This document shows positions 63,884 through 64,000 of a stretch of 64,000 nt of DNA, piece after piece. The DNA is taken from assembly GCF_001894745.1 (NCBI RefSeq), contig NZ_BBYF01000010.1, forward strand, positions 1 to 64,000, read 5' to 3'. Source of the stretch: Paenibacillus sp. NAIST15-1 (GTDB taxonomy: Bacteria; Bacillota; Bacilli; Paenibacillales; Paenibacillaceae). The stretch's first letter is position 1. Every line of letters begins with the position of its first letter. The notes beneath the pieces were generated by a model, which saw only the letters and a list, made by a program, of their open reading frames with translations, made no database searches and was not told the origin of the DNA. The translations under genes and the position numbers were made by a program.

Positions 63884-64000
63884 ATGACTTATCAACCTGA
63901 ATTGCTTGTTACCGCAGGCAGTGTTGAGGAATTGGAACGCTTGCTTCAAGCAGGCGCGAATGCAGTCCTCGTCGGGGAAGAAAAATATAGCATGCGCATG
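63884..64000 (+). CDS. U32-family peptidase, 5' part (YrrN-like)
   Basis: The frame runs off the right edge after 39 codons. The visible start, PELLVTAGSVEELERLLQAG then ANAVLVGEEKYSMR, matches the N-terminal strand-helix unit of U32 peptidases (PELLAPAG type). In B. subtilis yrrN and yrrO follow mltG and yrrM; the methyltransferase yrrM is absent from this gap of 17 bases. ATG 63884 or 63878 may be the start. Confidence 0.75.
   Translation, partial: MTYQPELLVTAGSVEELERLLQAGANAVLVGEEKYSMRM

Overview
The window reads as a chromosomal segment of a spore-forming Bacillales bacterium, most likely Paenibacillus or a close relative (inferred from gene content and order, not from a database search). 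Sporulation genes (bofC, a SpoIID-like gene, spoVB), cymR, comN, an ireB-type gene, an SLH-domain surface protein and two T-box leaders all point there. Most of it follows the B. subtilis order bofC-ruvAB-queA-tgt-yajC-spoVB-secDF-recJ-apt-relA-dtd-hisS-aspS-tcdA-rarA-cymR-iscS-mnmA-alaS-ireB-ruvX-mltG, with local rearrangements.

Layout. 1-1463: 3' end of a 23S rRNA, 5S rRNA and ten tRNAs, closed by a terminator. 1.6-9.4 kb: accessory region with a ROK repressor, a medium-chain polyol-type dehydrogenase, an AraB-like ketopentose kinase and a CsbX/RbtT-type permease (apparently one sugar-alcohol system), then a divergent AraC regulator and a Rhizobium-type asparaginase. 9.5-9.9 kb: four more tRNAs. 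10-11.5 kb: a SigY-like ECF sigma operon whose terminator is split by a MITE-like element. 11.5-20.8 kb: bofC, a cation/proton antiporter, ruvCAB, SpoIID-like, queA, tgt, yajC. 20.9-26.7 kb: membrane proteins in mixed orientation (PAP2, YrzE-like, ArsB/NhaD, DUF421, SpoVB) and comN. 26.8-37.6 kb: secD, secF, CDF exporter, recJ, apt, uracil permease, relA, dtd. 37.6-43.9 kb: small ORF, T-box leader, hisS-aspS, tcdA, rarA. 44-50.8 kb: PCYCGC lipoprotein, ArsR-like regulator, CNNM/CBS protein, mnmA, cymR, cysteine desulfurase, PRC-barrel and zinc-ribbon proteins. 51-53.4 kb: nrdDG with paired NrdR-like boxes. 53.5-64 kb: AI-2E family permease, SLH protein, T-box leader and alaS, ireB, ruvX, two DUF1292 genes, mltG and the start of a U32 peptidase.

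How genes work together. cymR, the desulfurase and mnmA link cysteine sulfur to tRNA thiolation; queA and tgt make queuosine; ruvA, ruvB and ruvC resolve Holliday junctions, with recJ and rarA nearby; secD, secF and yajC form the Sec accessory complex; hisS/aspS and alaS are under tRNA-sensing attenuation. No prophage, transposase gene, CRISPR array or defence island was seen. The most notable signals are regulatory: a hisS-aspS T-box that appears to read tRNA-Asp, a MITE-like element inside a terminator loop, and matching palindromes upstream of the ROK gene and its presumed target operon.
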